NCBI GenBank assembly: GCA_900313015.1 | Contig: OMPR01000009.1 | Span: 1 to 64,000 of the forward strand | From: Rhodobacteraceae bacterium EL53 | Lineage (GTDB): Bacteria > Pseudomonadota > Alphaproteobacteria > Rhodobacterales > Rhodobacteraceae | Direction: 5' to 3' | DNA length: 64,000 nucleotides | In this document: one piece after another, positions 32,762 to 42,197 of the stretch | Layout of the letters: each line of letters starts with the position of its first letter | How positions within the stretch are numbered: the stretch's first letter is position 1 | Notes under the pieces: model-generated | Databases searched by the model: none | Told to the model about the DNA's origin: nothing | The model's input: the letters and a program-made list of their open reading frames with translations, nothing else | Position numbers and translations under genes: made by a program

Positions 32762-33943
32762 TCAGCTGCTCATGTCATAGGCCCGTTCTCCGTGAACGCT
32801 TAGGTCTAGGCCATTTGTCTCGGTTTCGGCGTCTACGCGAAGCGGGGTCACCAGTGCAACCGCTTTTACCAAGACAACGGTCACAACGGTGGTGAAGAGA
32901 CCGACAATTGCCAATCCGCCCAGCTGCGCCGTCCATGTGCCCAAACCAAAGACCGCAATCATGATTGTGCCAAAGATGCCCCCGATCCCGTGGACGGCAA
33001 AGACGTCCAGCGTATCGTCGATCTTGAGGATGTTTCGAACAACATTGACTGCTTCCTGACACAGGATACCGGCGACAGCGCCGATGATCAGGGCCTGGAT
33101 CGGGTCAACAAAACCGGACGCCGGAGTGATAGACGCCAGACCCGCGATTGTGCCCGTTACCAAACCAACAAGAGAGGCTTTGCCGTATTTGATTTTTTCC
33201 CAGAGAGCCCACGACAACGAGGCGGCTGCAGCTGAAATATGGGTTACAGTCATTGCCATGGCTGCACCGCCATCTGCCGCGAGCTGAGACCCGCCGTTAA
33301 AGCCAAACCAACCAACCCAGAGCATCGCGGCACCGATCATAACAAATCCAGGATTATGCGGTGGGGTTGTGCGGTGGCGACGTGGACCAAGGAACGCGGC
33401 GATGATCAGCGCCGCCAGACCCGCAGTTTCGTGAACGACGATACCACCGGCAAAGTCCTTCACGCCGACTTCGCCAAAGAGCCCACCATCAGATAGAAAA
33501 CCGCCGCCCCAGATCCAGTGAACAACAGGTGCATAACAGACCAGCATCCACAGACCCGAGAACAACAGAACAAAACCAAATCCAACGCGTTCCACATACG
33601 CGCCCACGATCAGGGCAGGCGTAATAATGGCAAATGTCATTTGAAAGGCAAAGAACAGGATTTCGGGTAAAGTACCGCTGAGACTGTCCGCTGTGATCCC
33701 GATCAAAAGCAGCTTATCCAAGCCGCCCCAATAGCCGCTTGTTCCACTGCCAAAAGCTATGGAATAGCCAGCGACCATCCACAGTATGCTCATCAAGCAG
33801 GCGATAGCAAAGCAATGCATAAACACGCTGAGCACATTGCGCGCTCGCACCAGTCCACCGTAAAACAATGCCAATCCAGGCAATGTCATGAAAAGAACCA
33901 GGGCTGTCGCCACTATGATCCAGGCTGTATCGGCACCGTTCAT
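32762..33943 (-). CDS. amtB: Ammonium transporter
   Basis: This 393-residue Amt/Rh-family transporter begins with MNGADTAWIIVATALVLFM and has 11 membrane segments with the family motifs FYGGLVRARNVLS, VHWIWGGGFL, DFAGGIVVHETAGLAAL (pore His) and GGIFGTI. The mature protein appears not to have a cleaved signal. The ribosome site is AAAGGAGAGG. A glnK gene, the usual partner, is not next to it. Likely control is by nitrogen status through the NtrBC system encoded nearby. Confidence 0.93.
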   Translation of the reverse strand: MNGADTAWIIVATALVLFMTLPGLALFYGGLVRARNVLSVFMHCFAIACLMSILWMVAGYSIAFGSGTSGYWGGLDKLLLIGITADSLSGTLPEILFFAFQMTFAIITPALIVGAYVERVGFGFVLLFSGLWMLVCYAPVVHWIWGGGFLSDGGLFGEVGVKDFAGGIVVHETAGLAALIIAAFLGPRRHRTTPPHNPGFVMIGAAMLWVGWFGFNGGSQLAADGGAAMAMTVTHISAAAASLSWALWEKIKYGKASLVGLVTGTIAGLASITPASGFVDPIQALIIGAVAGILCQEAVNVVRNILKIDDTLDVFAVHGIGGIFGTIMIAVFGLGTWTAQLGGLAIVGLFTTVVTVVLVKAVALVTPLRVDAETETNGLDLSVHGERAYDMSS

Positions 33944-34025
33944 GGGCCTCTCCTTTGCAATCCGCGTATGGGTTGCTCAGCGTTCAAGCGAAAGGAGGTT
34001 GTAGAAAAAAGAGGCAAGGGCTCAC

Positions 34026-34050
34026 AAATGCGCCAGTTCTTGACGCATTT
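34026..34050. terminator. Hairpin between pncC and amtB
   Basis: AAATGCG (34026-34032) and CGCATTT (34044-34050) form a 7-bp stem that extends inward through a G-T pair. On the minus strand it follows the end of pncC, but only a short T-run is present. On the plus strand six T follow. It probably separates the pncC operon from amtB. Confidence 0.5.
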
Positions 34051-34077
34051 TTTGAATTGACTAAAAATGTGGCGTTT

Positions 34078-34575
34078 TCAGGCTGTATCGCCTCGTTTTT
34101 CACCGATGCGTAAAAGTCCCTTGTGTAACAGGGTCAGCGCATGATTGCGGGCTTTTAGTCGAACATTATCCCGTCCGATGGCGCCAAATTCGATGGTTTC
34201 GACCTGCGTGTCGATCCCGCGACCTGACAGTCCAAAGCAAACACGCCCTTCGGGTTTGTGTTCGGACCCTCCCGGTCCAGCAATGCCCGTGATTGAAACC
34301 GTCAGGTGCACGGGCGCATGGTTCAAGGCGCCTTCTGCCATTTCTTGAGCGACCTGTTCGGAAACTGCTCCATGTGCATCAAGGGTTGTCAGTTTGACGC
34401 CCAGCATTTCTTGCTTGGCCAAATTAGTATAGGTTACGAAACCGCGCTCTACGACTGACGAGCTACCGGGAATGTCGGTTAGAGCGGCAGCGACGAGGCC
34501 CCCTGTGCAACTTTCAGCGGTTGCGATCATGACACCCAGGTCACGCGCTCTGTTCAAGAGATCGGTAACCGTCAT
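34078..34575 (-). CDS. pncC: CinA C-terminal domain protein (nicotinamide-nucleotide amidase type)
   Basis: This 165-residue protein consists of the CinA C-terminal domain only, with ATAESCTGGLVAAALTDIPGSS at about 18-39 and GIAGPGGSEHKPEGRVCFG near 115-133. The family removes the amide of nicotinamide mononucleotide, recycling NAD breakdown products. The start overlaps the pgpA stop by ATGA. It is the last gene of the ispDF-pgpA-pncC operon. Confidence 0.88.
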   Translation of the reverse strand: MTVTDLLNRARDLGVMIATAESCTGGLVAAALTDIPGSSSVVERGFVTYTNLAKQEMLGVKLTTLDAHGAVSEQVAQEMAEGALNHAPVHLTVSITGIAGPGGSEHKPEGRVCFGLSGRGIDTQVETIEFGAIGRDNVRLKARNHALTLLHKGLLRIGEKRGDTA

Positions 34576-35069
34576 AGTCCGAGCACCCCGTGTGAAAACC
34601 CTGCAAGCAGAATAACTCCGATTGCGGCAAAAACACCTGCAATCAAGTCATCTAGCATCACACCCAATGCGTCACCGCGGCGGTCTGCCCAACCAATCGG
34701 TCCCGGTTTGGTAATGTCAAAAAGGCGAAATAGTGCGAAACCTGCAATCCATCCTGGCCACAGGGCAGTGATCGGAATGTCATTTGCCCATGCCGGGTAA
34801 GAAATAGCCATCAGGGCAATGAACTGACCAGCGACCTCATCAATTACAATCTCAGAGGGATCGTGATCCTCCTTACCTGCTGTCATCACACCCGTGGCCC
34901 AGATGCCTGCAAAGATCACGATGAAGGTGGCAATGAGCAAAAGAGGAAAACCGCCCAATGAGTGCAAAACCAAAACTATGGGCAGAGCAGCGAAAGACCC
35001 CCAAGTACCGGGGGCAGGGCGCAGATAGCCAACACCGCCAACGGTGCCGATTAATGTGGCGATGTTCAT
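34572..35069 (-). CDS. pgpA: Phosphatidylglycerophosphatase A
   Basis: This 165-residue membrane protein has the PgpA pattern: [18 protein letters not shown] at about 14-31, [17 protein letters not shown] (DExx-type motif) and [18 protein letters not shown], with three or four membrane segments. It removes the phosphate from phosphatidylglycerophosphate to make phosphatidylglycerol. Its start overlaps the ispDF stop and its end overlaps pncC, both by ATGA. Confidence 0.92.
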   Translation of the reverse strand: MNIATLIGTVGGVGYLRPAPGTWGSFAALPIVLVLHSLGGFPLLLIATFIVIFAGIWATGVMTAGKEDHDPSEIVIDEVAGQFIALMAISYPAWANDIPITALWPGWIAGFALFRLFDITKPGPIGWADRRGDALGVMLDDLIAGVFAAIGVILLAGFSHGVLGL

Positions 35070-36199
35070 GCCGACACCAGACAGGCGGTTGCCTGCGCAG
35101 CAATGCCTTCGCCGCGCCCGGTGAAGCCCAGTTTTTCTGATGTGGTCGCTTTGACTGAAACTTGATCGACGCTCAGTCCCATGATGCGGGCCATTTCAGT
35201 ACGCATTGTTACAGCATGTGGTCCGACTTTGGGAAACTCACAGATGAGCGTGCAGTCGACGTTTGAAATGCGGTACCCTATTGAATGTGCCAACTCGACA
35301 GCGTGCTGCAGAAAAATCTCGCTGGCAGCCCCTTTCCATTGGGCATCTGAGGGAGGAAAATGTTGTCCAATGTCTCCACGAGCCAAGGCGCCATAGATCG
35401 CATCTGTTACCGCATGCATGCCGACATCGGCGTCAGAATGGCCCTGCAGTCCGCGCTCATAAGGAACAGCAACGCCGCACAAGACCACGTGGTCACCTGG
35501 TCCAAAGCGGTGCACGTCGAACCCATTGCCAAGTCTGATATCCATGTCTGTCCTTAATAGTCTTTCGGCGCGGGCAAAATCCTCGGGCCGTGTGATTTTG
35601 ATATTATCTGAATCGCCCGGAACGATTGTGACGGTCATACCTGCAGCGCGTGCGACTTCGACATCATCAGCAGCTCCGCCCGGATGAGAAGCGTGTGCAG
35701 CTACAATTGCATCATAGCGAAACCCTTGTGGTGTTTGCGCGGCATACAAGCCATCGCGATCTTGCACGCCAGTCACGTTATCGAATTCGCCAGTCCACAA
35801 GGCATCTGTGATCGCCAAGCCGGGTGCCGCCGCAGGTGAGTGCTCCAACGCGTCCAGAACGTCATTGATTACGCGGTGCGATACACAGGGGCGGGCGACA
35901 TCGTGGATCAGAATTTTGGTCACACCATACCCTGAAAGAACGGCCAGTCCGTTTTGAACGGAGTCAGCCCGGTTGGCCCCGCCGTGCGCAAGAATAAAAT
36001 CGGTGCCCTCAAACTCGGTCCAAGCTTGGCGATCGTCATCCGCTAAGACCAGAACAATGTGATCCACCTTCAGCGATGTAAATTGTTGTAATGCCCAATC
36101 GGCGACCCGCTTTCCGGCCAGAGGGCGCCATTGTTTGGGAACGCCGCCTCCGGCGCGTTGTCCGCGACCTGCGGCGACAATCAGAGCTGCTGTGGTCAT
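35066..36199 (-). CDS. ispDF: Bifunctional IspD/IspF of the MEP isoprenoid pathway
   Basis: This 377-residue fusion has IspD (about 1-220, with [19 protein letters not shown] and HDVARPCVS) and IspF (about 222-377, with [29 protein letters not shown] and the zinc ligands Asp-x-His). It converts methylerythritol phosphate to CDP-ME and later CDP-ME 2-phosphate to the cyclic diphosphate. The fused form is usual in alphaproteobacteria. I chose the ATG at 36199 with GAGAGA upstream; a 19-codon longer frame has no such site. It is divergent from dusB. Confidence 0.94.
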   Translation of the reverse strand: MTTAALIVAAGRGQRAGGGVPKQWRPLAGKRVADWALQQFTSLKVDHIVLVLADDDRQAWTEFEGTDFILAHGGANRADSVQNGLAVLSGYGVTKILIHDVARPCVSHRVINDVLDALEHSPAAAPGLAITDALWTGEFDNVTGVQDRDGLYAAQTPQGFRYDAIVAAHASHPGGAADDVEVARAAGMTVTIVPGDSDNIKITRPEDFARAERLLRTDMDIRLGNGFDVHRFGPGDHVVLCGVAVPYERGLQGHSDADVGMHAVTDAIYGALARGDIGQHFPPSDAQWKGAASEIFLQHAVELAHSIGYRISNVDCTLICEFPKVGPHAVTMRTEMARIMGLSVDQVSVKATTSEKLGFTGRGEGIAAQATACLVSA

Positions 36200-36382
36200 C
36201 GAATGTCTCTCTGTTACGTGTCGCCTGTATTTAGGCTGTGCTGACTGTCTGAGCAATCACCTGCGTCAACGTGCTTAAATTTTAGGCAAATGCTGTTTTG
36301 GTGAGCCTTGAAACACACCGTTCCATTGTGCAGTTACAGCCCTCTCGATAGAAAAGCCTCACTTGCACAAGGATTAGGCACA

Positions 36383-37366
36383 TTGACCCTGCGTCTTGCC
36401 GATAAACAAATCAACGCTCCGGTGGTTCTGGCCCCGATGGCTGGAATCACCGATCGTCCGTTCCGTGATCTCGTCATGGGGTTCGGTGCTGGGATGGTGG
36501 TGAGTGAAATGGTTGCCAGTCAAGAAATGGTGCAATCCAAACCGGGTGTTCGGGAAAGGGCCGAACTGAGTGCGAATGTCGAAAACACCGCGGTGCAACT
36601 TGCCGGCCGCGAGGCTTACTGGATGGCCGAGGCCGCACGACAGGTTGCTGATCGTGGCGCTCAGATGATCGATATCAACATGGGCTGCCCCGCCAAAAAG
36701 GTCACAAATGGGTATTCTGGTTCTGCTTTGCTTAAAACTCCGGACCACGCGCTCACATTGATCGAGGCCGTTGTTGGGGCCGTCGATGTGCCGGTGACTT
36801 TGAAAACCCGATTGGGTTGGGATGACAAATTGCTGAACGCCCCAGATGTTGCCCGCCGTGCCCAAGATGCTGGGGTGCAGATGGTGACAATCCACGGTCG
36901 CACTCGATGCCAGTTTTACAAAGGGTCAGCGGACTGGCTGGCGATCCGTGCAGTCAAAGATGCCGTGACCATCCCGGTGATTGCGAATGGGGATATCACG
37001 AGCACCAAGCGCGCGCGCACCGCACTTGTCCAGTCACAAGCCAATGGCGTGATGGTCGGCCGGGGCGCGCAGGGGCGCCCTTGGTTGTTGGCGCAGATTG
37101 CACATGATCTTTGGGGGCAGCCCGCGCCCAAGATCCCGGGTGGGCAAGACTTGGTTGATTTGGTTTGCGCTCACTATGAGGCGATGCTTGCTTTCTATGG
37201 AGTCGATCTCGGTCTTCGGGTTTCGCGCAAGCATTTGGGCTGGTACATGGACGAAGCTTCAACCCCAGCCCCAATGCGACGGGCGGTATTGACGGCCAAA
37301 GCCCCGGACAAAGTGTTGTCTCTGTTGCCAGAGGCATTGATGTTCGCCCCGGAGGAAGCGGTATGA
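36383..37366 (+). CDS. dusB: tRNA-dihydrouridine synthase B
   Basis: This 327-residue flavoprotein has LAPMAGITDRPFRDLV near the start, INMGCPAKKV (catalytic Cys), RTRCQFYKGSADW and GVMVGRGAQGRPWLL (FMN-phosphate site). It reduces uridine in tRNA to dihydrouridine. No ATG is available at the N-terminus. I chose the TTG at 36383, with AAGGA about 10 nt upstream, because it gives the usual length; a TTG at 36308 would add 25 unusual residues. It is the nifR3 gene of the classic nifR3-ntrB-ntrC order and overlaps ntrB by ATGA. Confidence 0.9.
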   Translation: MTLRLADKQINAPVVLAPMAGITDRPFRDLVMGFGAGMVVSEMVASQEMVQSKPGVRERAELSANVENTAVQLAGREAYWMAEAARQVADRGAQMIDINMGCPAKKVTNGYSGSALLKTPDHALTLIEAVVGAVDVPVTLKTRLGWDDKLLNAPDVARRAQDAGVQMVTIHGRTRCQFYKGSADWLAIRAVKDAVTIPVIANGDITSTKRARTALVQSQANGVMVGRGAQGRPWLLAQIAHDLWGQPAPKIPGGQDLVDLVCAHYEAMLAFYGVDLGLRVSRKHLGWYMDEASTPAPMRRAVLTAKAPDKVLSLLPEALMFAPEEAV

Positions 37367-38445
37367 CGTCAGATCACGCCATTTGGGCCTCTTTGCCGGT
37401 CCCTGCTTTTCTGATCGACGATCGGGATCGCATTGCTGATGTAAATTCAGCAGGCGAAGGGTTCCTGAACGCTTCGGTCAAAGCAATCACCGGCAATCCT
37501 GTATGGGATCAGATTGCAATTGATGCGCCCATAGAAGAAGCCTTTGAGAGGGCGCGATGGAACGGGACGCCCTTGTTTGTAAACGACATCGATGTTGGAT
37601 CAGGTCAACGTGCACCGTTGCAATGCGCTTTGCAGATCGCGCCATTGCAAGGGCACCCGGGTACCATGATCTTGATCATCACCCCGCGAGAGCTGGCGGG
37701 GCGCATGACGCAAAACCATTCCGTAAAGTCGGCGGCCCAATCTGCCATTGGCATGGCTGAAATGTTGGCGCATGAAATAAAGAACCCGCTGGCTGGTATC
37801 ACCGGCGCCGCGCAACTTCTTGGCATGAACCTTTCGGCGGAAGATCTTGAATTAACTGATCTTATTGTTGAAGAGAGCCGTCGGATTGTTAAGCTTTTGG
37901 AGCAGGTGGAACAGTTTGGGAATTTGTCGGCTCCGGATTTCAAGCCTGTAAATATCCATGACGTTCTAGATCGCGCGCGCCGATCAGCGGTATTAGGTTT
38001 CGGCGCGCATATGACCATTATCGAGGATTATGATCCTTCGTTGCCAATGGCCTATGGCGATCCTGATCAGTTGCTGCAGGTGGTCTTGAATCTGCTCAAG
38101 AACGCTTCTGAAGCTGCAAACCCCAAAGGCGGAACAATTCGGCTGCGGAGTTATTACGAGCATTCGTTCCGGATGCGCCGTAGCGATGGCAGTGGTCAAT
38201 CGTTGCCTTTGCAAATCGAAATCATCGATGACGGTCCCGGACTGCCGGACAAAATCCGGGCCGATATTTTTGATCCGTTTGTTTCGGGGCGTGAGAACGG
38301 AACCGGTCTTGGCCTCGCTCTGGTAAGCAAGATCATTTCGGACCATGACGGCTGGATATCGGTCACTTCGGTTCCGGGAAAAACGGTGTTTCGACTATCC
38401 CTACCGCGTGTTCCGCGCCCCAAATCACAAGAGGAGTCGCTCTGA
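37363..38445 (+). CDS. ntrB: Nitrogen regulation sensor kinase NtrB
   Basis: This 360-residue kinase has an N-terminal PAS domain (about 5-110), the HisKA motif [18 protein letters not shown] with His137 as phosphoacceptor, and an ATP-binding domain with N box [13 protein letters not shown]1 [12 protein letters not shown] and G2 GTGLGLAL. No membrane segment is present, so it is cytoplasmic. In the family PII controls its kinase/phosphatase balance toward NtrC. Its stop TGA overlaps the ntrC start by one base (TGATG). Confidence 0.94.
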   Translation: MTSDHAIWASLPVPAFLIDDRDRIADVNSAGEGFLNASVKAITGNPVWDQIAIDAPIEEAFERARWNGTPLFVNDIDVGSGQRAPLQCALQIAPLQGHPGTMILIITPRELAGRMTQNHSVKSAAQSAIGMAEMLAHEIKNPLAGITGAAQLLGMNLSAEDLELTDLIVEESRRIVKLLEQVEQFGNLSAPDFKPVNIHDVLDRARRSAVLGFGAHMTIIEDYDPSLPMAYGDPDQLLQVVLNLLKNASEAANPKGGTIRLRSYYEHSFRMRRSDGSGQSLPLQIEIIDDGPGLPDKIRADIFDPFVSGRENGTGLGLALVSKIISDHDGWISVTSVPGKTVFRLSLPRVPRPKSQEESL

Positions 38446-39812
38446 TGGATGGTACTGTTCTGGTCGCTGATGATGATCGCACAATTCGTACGGTGCTGAC
38501 ACAGGCTTTGACACGCGCCGGGTGCAAGGTGCATGCAACCAGTTCGCTTACAACACTGATGCGCTGGGTTGCCGAAGGAAAGGGCGATGTGGTCATTTCC
38601 GACGTCATTATGCCGGACGGCAACGGTTTGGAAATGCTACCGAAAATTGCTGAGGATCGGCCAGGGTTGCCGGTTATCGTCATCTCTGCTCAGAACACGA
38701 TCATGACAGCGATTCAGGCGGCTGAGGCAGAGGCCTATGATTACCTCCCCAAACCGTTTGACCTGCCTGATTTGATGAAACGCACGGCGCGTGCGTTGGA
38801 GCAAAAACAGCGACACAGCTCGCCGACACAACAAACCAGTTCTGAGCGCCCTGAAGAACTGCCTCTTGTGGGGCGGACGCCGGTAATGCAATCGCTCTAT
38901 CGTTTGATCGCCAAGGTCATGAATACCGATTTGCCCGTTGTGATATCTGGCGAAAGCGGAACCGGTAAATCTTTGATTGCAAGGGCCTTACACGACTTTT
39001 CAGACCGCAGAACCCTGCCATTTGTGACGGTGACTGGCGCTGACTTGCAAGATCTAGAAGGGCCTGCGCGTGTCTTGGCACGCGTCAAGGGTGGCACGTT
39101 GCTGGTGGATGAAATTGCCGATCTCGACGACGAGGCGCAGGCACGTTTGGTGCGTATGATAGACGCCCCGGGCGAGCATGTGCCGCGGTTCATGGCGACA
39201 AGTCAGGGCGATTTGGCAGCTGCGATGGAGGCCGGACAGGTTCGGCAAGACCTGTATTATCGGTTGTGTGGCGCACCTGTGCATGTTCCAGCCGTGCGCG
39301 AGCGCGTAGATGACATTCCTCTTTTGACAGAGCATTTTCTAGCCAAAGCTGAGCGTGAAGGCATGCCTAAACGCTGGTTGAGCGCAGATGCAGCGGACTT
39401 GTTCCGGATTTATTCTTGGCCGGGCAATGTTCGTCAGCTCGAAAATGCCATCCGGCGGTTGGGATTAACCAGCCGTGCAGATGAAATCACCCGAGCTGAA
39501 GTTGAGGCGGTTTTAGGGAGTCAGCCCGAGGTCGAGCCCGTGCTTGGGGGCGGGGACCGCGAAAAACTCTCGGCGTCGGTTGCACGGCACCTGCGTCGCT
39601 ATTTTGATCTGCATGGGAACATGTTGCCGCCACCGGGGCTGTATCCGCGAATCTTACGTGAGATTGAGGCGCCCCTGATTGAGATTGCGTTAGATGCTAC
39701 AGGGGGAAATCAGGCAAAATGCGCGGACCTGTTAGGCATTAACCGTAATACGTTGCGGAAAAAAATCACTGACCTCGATATTCAGGTGACACGGCGCCGC
39801 AAACTGATGTAA
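38445..39812 (+). CDS. ntrC: Nitrogen response regulator NtrC lacking the GAFTGA loop
   Basis: This 455-residue regulator has a receiver domain (phosphoacceptor Asp at about 53 in [11 protein letters not shown]), an AAA+ domain with Walker [14 protein letters not shown] (about 168-180), [13 protein letters not shown] for Walker B and [12 protein letters not shown], and a Fis-type HTH at the end ([20 protein letters not shown]). The L1 loop with GAFTGA, which touches sigma-54, is absent: the sequence goes from [22 protein letters not shown] directly. Rhodobacter capsulatus NtrC has the same lack and works with the housekeeping sigma factor. The same mode is likely here. Confidence 0.93.
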   Translation: MDGTVLVADDDRTIRTVLTQALTRAGCKVHATSSLTTLMRWVAEGKGDVVISDVIMPDGNGLEMLPKIAEDRPGLPVIVISAQNTIMTAIQAAEAEAYDYLPKPFDLPDLMKRTARALEQKQRHSSPTQQTSSERPEELPLVGRTPVMQSLYRLIAKVMNTDLPVVISGESGTGKSLIARALHDFSDRRTLPFVTVTGADLQDLEGPARVLARVKGGTLLVDEIADLDDEAQARLVRMIDAPGEHVPRFMATSQGDLAAAMEAGQVRQDLYYRLCGAPVHVPAVRERVDDIPLLTEHFLAKAEREGMPKRWLSADAADLFRIYSWPGNVRQLENAIRRLGLTSRADEITRAEVEAVLGSQPEVEPVLGGGDREKLSASVARHLRRYFDLHGNMLPPPGLYPRILREIEAPLIEIALDATGGNQAKCADLLGINRNTLRKKITDLDIQVTRRRKLM

Positions 39813-39911
39813 TATCGCCACACAAACCGTGGCATCCATGCTTCAGTATGGTAAAGACCACGATATATGGCGGTTCGTTGCGCGAGCAACACATCAGAAT
39901 GAGGGCAGCAA

Positions 39912-42197
39912 GTGGCAACTCGGTCACAGCAAGGGCCGATCAATTGGATCAGCCGGGTGCGAAAAACCAGAAGGGCCCGTAGTATCGGGACATTAGGGTT
40001 GGTTGTTTTGGGCCCGGTTCTGACGTTGGCAACCTATCTCGTCTTTGGGCCATTTGATCTGGGCGTTTCCGCGCCGGCTCTGCGATTTATTCTACTCGCG
40101 GATCTTGTTTATATTCTTGTTCTAGCTGCCTTGGTACTGGGGCAAGTGGGGCGATTGGTAGCTGCGCGTCGGGCCAAATCTGCCGGGTCCAGGCTCCACC
40201 TTAGGTTGATTGGTGTTTTCACTCTCTTAGCGCTTATTCCAACGGTAACTGTGGCTATTTTTGCCGGTTTGACCGTGAATATCGGCCTTGAAGGATGGTT
40301 TTCTGACCGCGTACGCGAGGTTGTTGGATCGTCGTTATCCGCAGCCGAAGCGTACGAGGACGAACATCAGCAAGGACTTAGTCAGGATGCGCTTGCCTTA
40401 GCCCGTTTTCTGGATCAGGCACGAGGGCGCAACTTTTTCATTAGTGATGCTGAGCTGCGAAGTGTTCTAGCCCAAGGCCAATCCCAAATTCAACGAGGGC
40501 TGCGTGAGGCCTACGTGATTGATGGCGTGGGTGAAATTCGCGCGCGTGGTGACCGGTCTTACCTTTTTGATTTTGAGCAGCCGACGAAAGAGCAAATTAG
40601 CGATGCAACCAAGAGCGGACAGTTGATTATCCAAGATTGGGATAACAACGAATTCCGGGCTTTGGTGCCGTTACAAGCGTATGTTGATCGATATTTGTAT
40701 GTCAGCCGTGACGTTGATGGGCAGATCTTGAATTTGCTGGATGACACCAAAGAAACCGTACGCCTGTATCAACAATTGGAAAGCGACCGAGGGCGTGTGC
40801 TGTTTGAATTTGGCCTGCTGTATCTGGGGTTTGCTGTGATTTTGATCTTGGCGGCTGTCTGGTTGGGGCTGTGGTTCGCTGAGCGATTGTCACGCCCTGT
40901 TGGGCGTTTGACCACAGCTGCGCAACGCGTGGGTGCCGGGGATTTGGGCGTGCAGGTTGTCGAAGAGGATGGAGATGATGAGATCGCTATGCTGGGGCGT
41001 TATTTCAACCAAATGACCCGCCAACTCAAAGGACAGCGCGACGCCCTGCTTGAAAACACGCATCAAATCGAAATGCGTCGTCGAATGTTTGACTCCGTTT
41101 TGTCCTCGGTCACATCTGGTGTGGTGGGGTTGGACTCTGATGGCCGTGTGACCTTTGTCAATCGTTCTGCAGAGCGGTTGTTGGATTGGCATGGGGATGA
41201 GCGGACTTTGGCCTTGGGGGTCGCTGTGCCCGAATTCCTGCCACTCTTCGATGCGCTACAAACAAGTGGATCCGAGAGCATTCAGGACGAAGTTAAAGTC
41301 ACCCGCAAAGGGCAGTTGGAAAATCTGCTAGTTCGTATGGCAACGCGACGTGGTGAAGACAACGGCTTAGAGGGGTATGTTGTCGCCTTTGATGATGTGA
41401 CGGATTTGGTCAGTGCCCAACGCATGGCGGCTTGGGGCGATGTAGCACGCCGGATCGCGCATGAAATCAAAAACCCTTTGACCCCAATTCAATTGAGTGC
41501 GGAACGTATAAAGCGCAAGTTCGCTCGTATGCTGCCGGACGAGGATCGGGACAAGTTGGAATCCATGACGGATGTTATTATTCGTCAAACCAATGATTTG
41601 CGTCGCATTGTTGATGAGTTTTCGAAATTTGCTCGTATGCCAGCCCCCGAAAAGCGAGAAGATGATCTGACAAGGTTAGTCCGTGACGCAGTTTTGTTGC
41701 AACAAACCGGCCAACCGGATGTGCAGATACGTTCTGTTTTGCCTGATCGGGAATTACCTGTGGATATCGATGCGACGATGCTTGGACAAGCGTTGACGAA
41801 CCTGATCAAGAATGCAGGCGAAGCGATCGAGACATTAAAGGCCGCGGGGACAGTTCAAGACCTGACGCCACAAATCGAAGTTATACTCGAAGCAGTTGAA
41901 AACGGAAGCGTCATCACGATCGCCGACAACGGGATTGGCCTACCTGAAGATCGGGCGCGGTTGTTTGAACCTTATGTCACAACTCGCGACGAAGGGACCG
42001 GCCTCGGTCTCCCAATTGTTAAGAAAATTATCGAAGAACACGGTGGCACACTCGTTCTTGAGGATGCGCCGATTTTTGACGGGCAAAGCCATTTCGGGGC
42101 GAAGGCGGTGATCCGTCTTCCGAAAACGGACCGGCAGCCCAAACAAGCACCAACTGTTCTGGTGCCAAAGACAAACAGTGAAAGCAGGGTAATATGA
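39912..42197 (+). CDS. ntrY: Membrane sensor kinase NtrY
   Basis: This 761-residue kinase has four N-terminal membrane segments (about 26-120 and 300-325 regions), a periplasmic part, a HAMP domain (about 325-380, RPVGRLTTAAQRVGAGDLG), a PAS domain (about 390-495), HisKA with [19 protein letters not shown] (His near 516) and an ATPase domain ending with GTGLGLPIVKKI. The start is a GTG with GAGGG upstream. It pairs with NtrX, whose gene overlaps by ATGA. The signal is not established; nitrogen and redox roles are described in relatives. Confidence 0.93.
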   Translation: MATRSQQGPINWISRVRKTRRARSIGTLGLVVLGPVLTLATYLVFGPFDLGVSAPALRFILLADLVYILVLAALVLGQVGRLVAARRAKSAGSRLHLRLIGVFTLLALIPTVTVAIFAGLTVNIGLEGWFSDRVREVVGSSLSAAEAYEDEHQQGLSQDALALARFLDQARGRNFFISDAELRSVLAQGQSQIQRGLREAYVIDGVGEIRARGDRSYLFDFEQPTKEQISDATKSGQLIIQDWDNNEFRALVPLQAYVDRYLYVSRDVDGQILNLLDDTKETVRLYQQLESDRGRVLFEFGLLYLGFAVILILAAVWLGLWFAERLSRPVGRLTTAAQRVGAGDLGVQVVEEDGDDEIAMLGRYFNQMTRQLKGQRDALLENTHQIEMRRRMFDSVLSSVTSGVVGLDSDGRVTFVNRSAERLLDWHGDERTLALGVAVPEFLPLFDALQTSGSESIQDEVKVTRKGQLENLLVRMATRRGEDNGLEGYVVAFDDVTDLVSAQRMAAWGDVARRIAHEIKNPLTPIQLSAERIKRKFARMLPDEDRDKLESMTDVIIRQTNDLRRIVDEFSKFARMPAPEKREDDLTRLVRDAVLLQQTGQPDVQIRSVLPDRELPVDIDATMLGQALTNLIKNAGEAIETLKAAGTVQDLTPQIEVILEAVENGSVITIADNGIGLPEDRARLFEPYVTTRDEGTGLGLPIVKKIIEEHGGTLVLEDAPIFDGQSHFGAKAVIRLPKTDRQPKQAPTVLVPKTNSESRVI

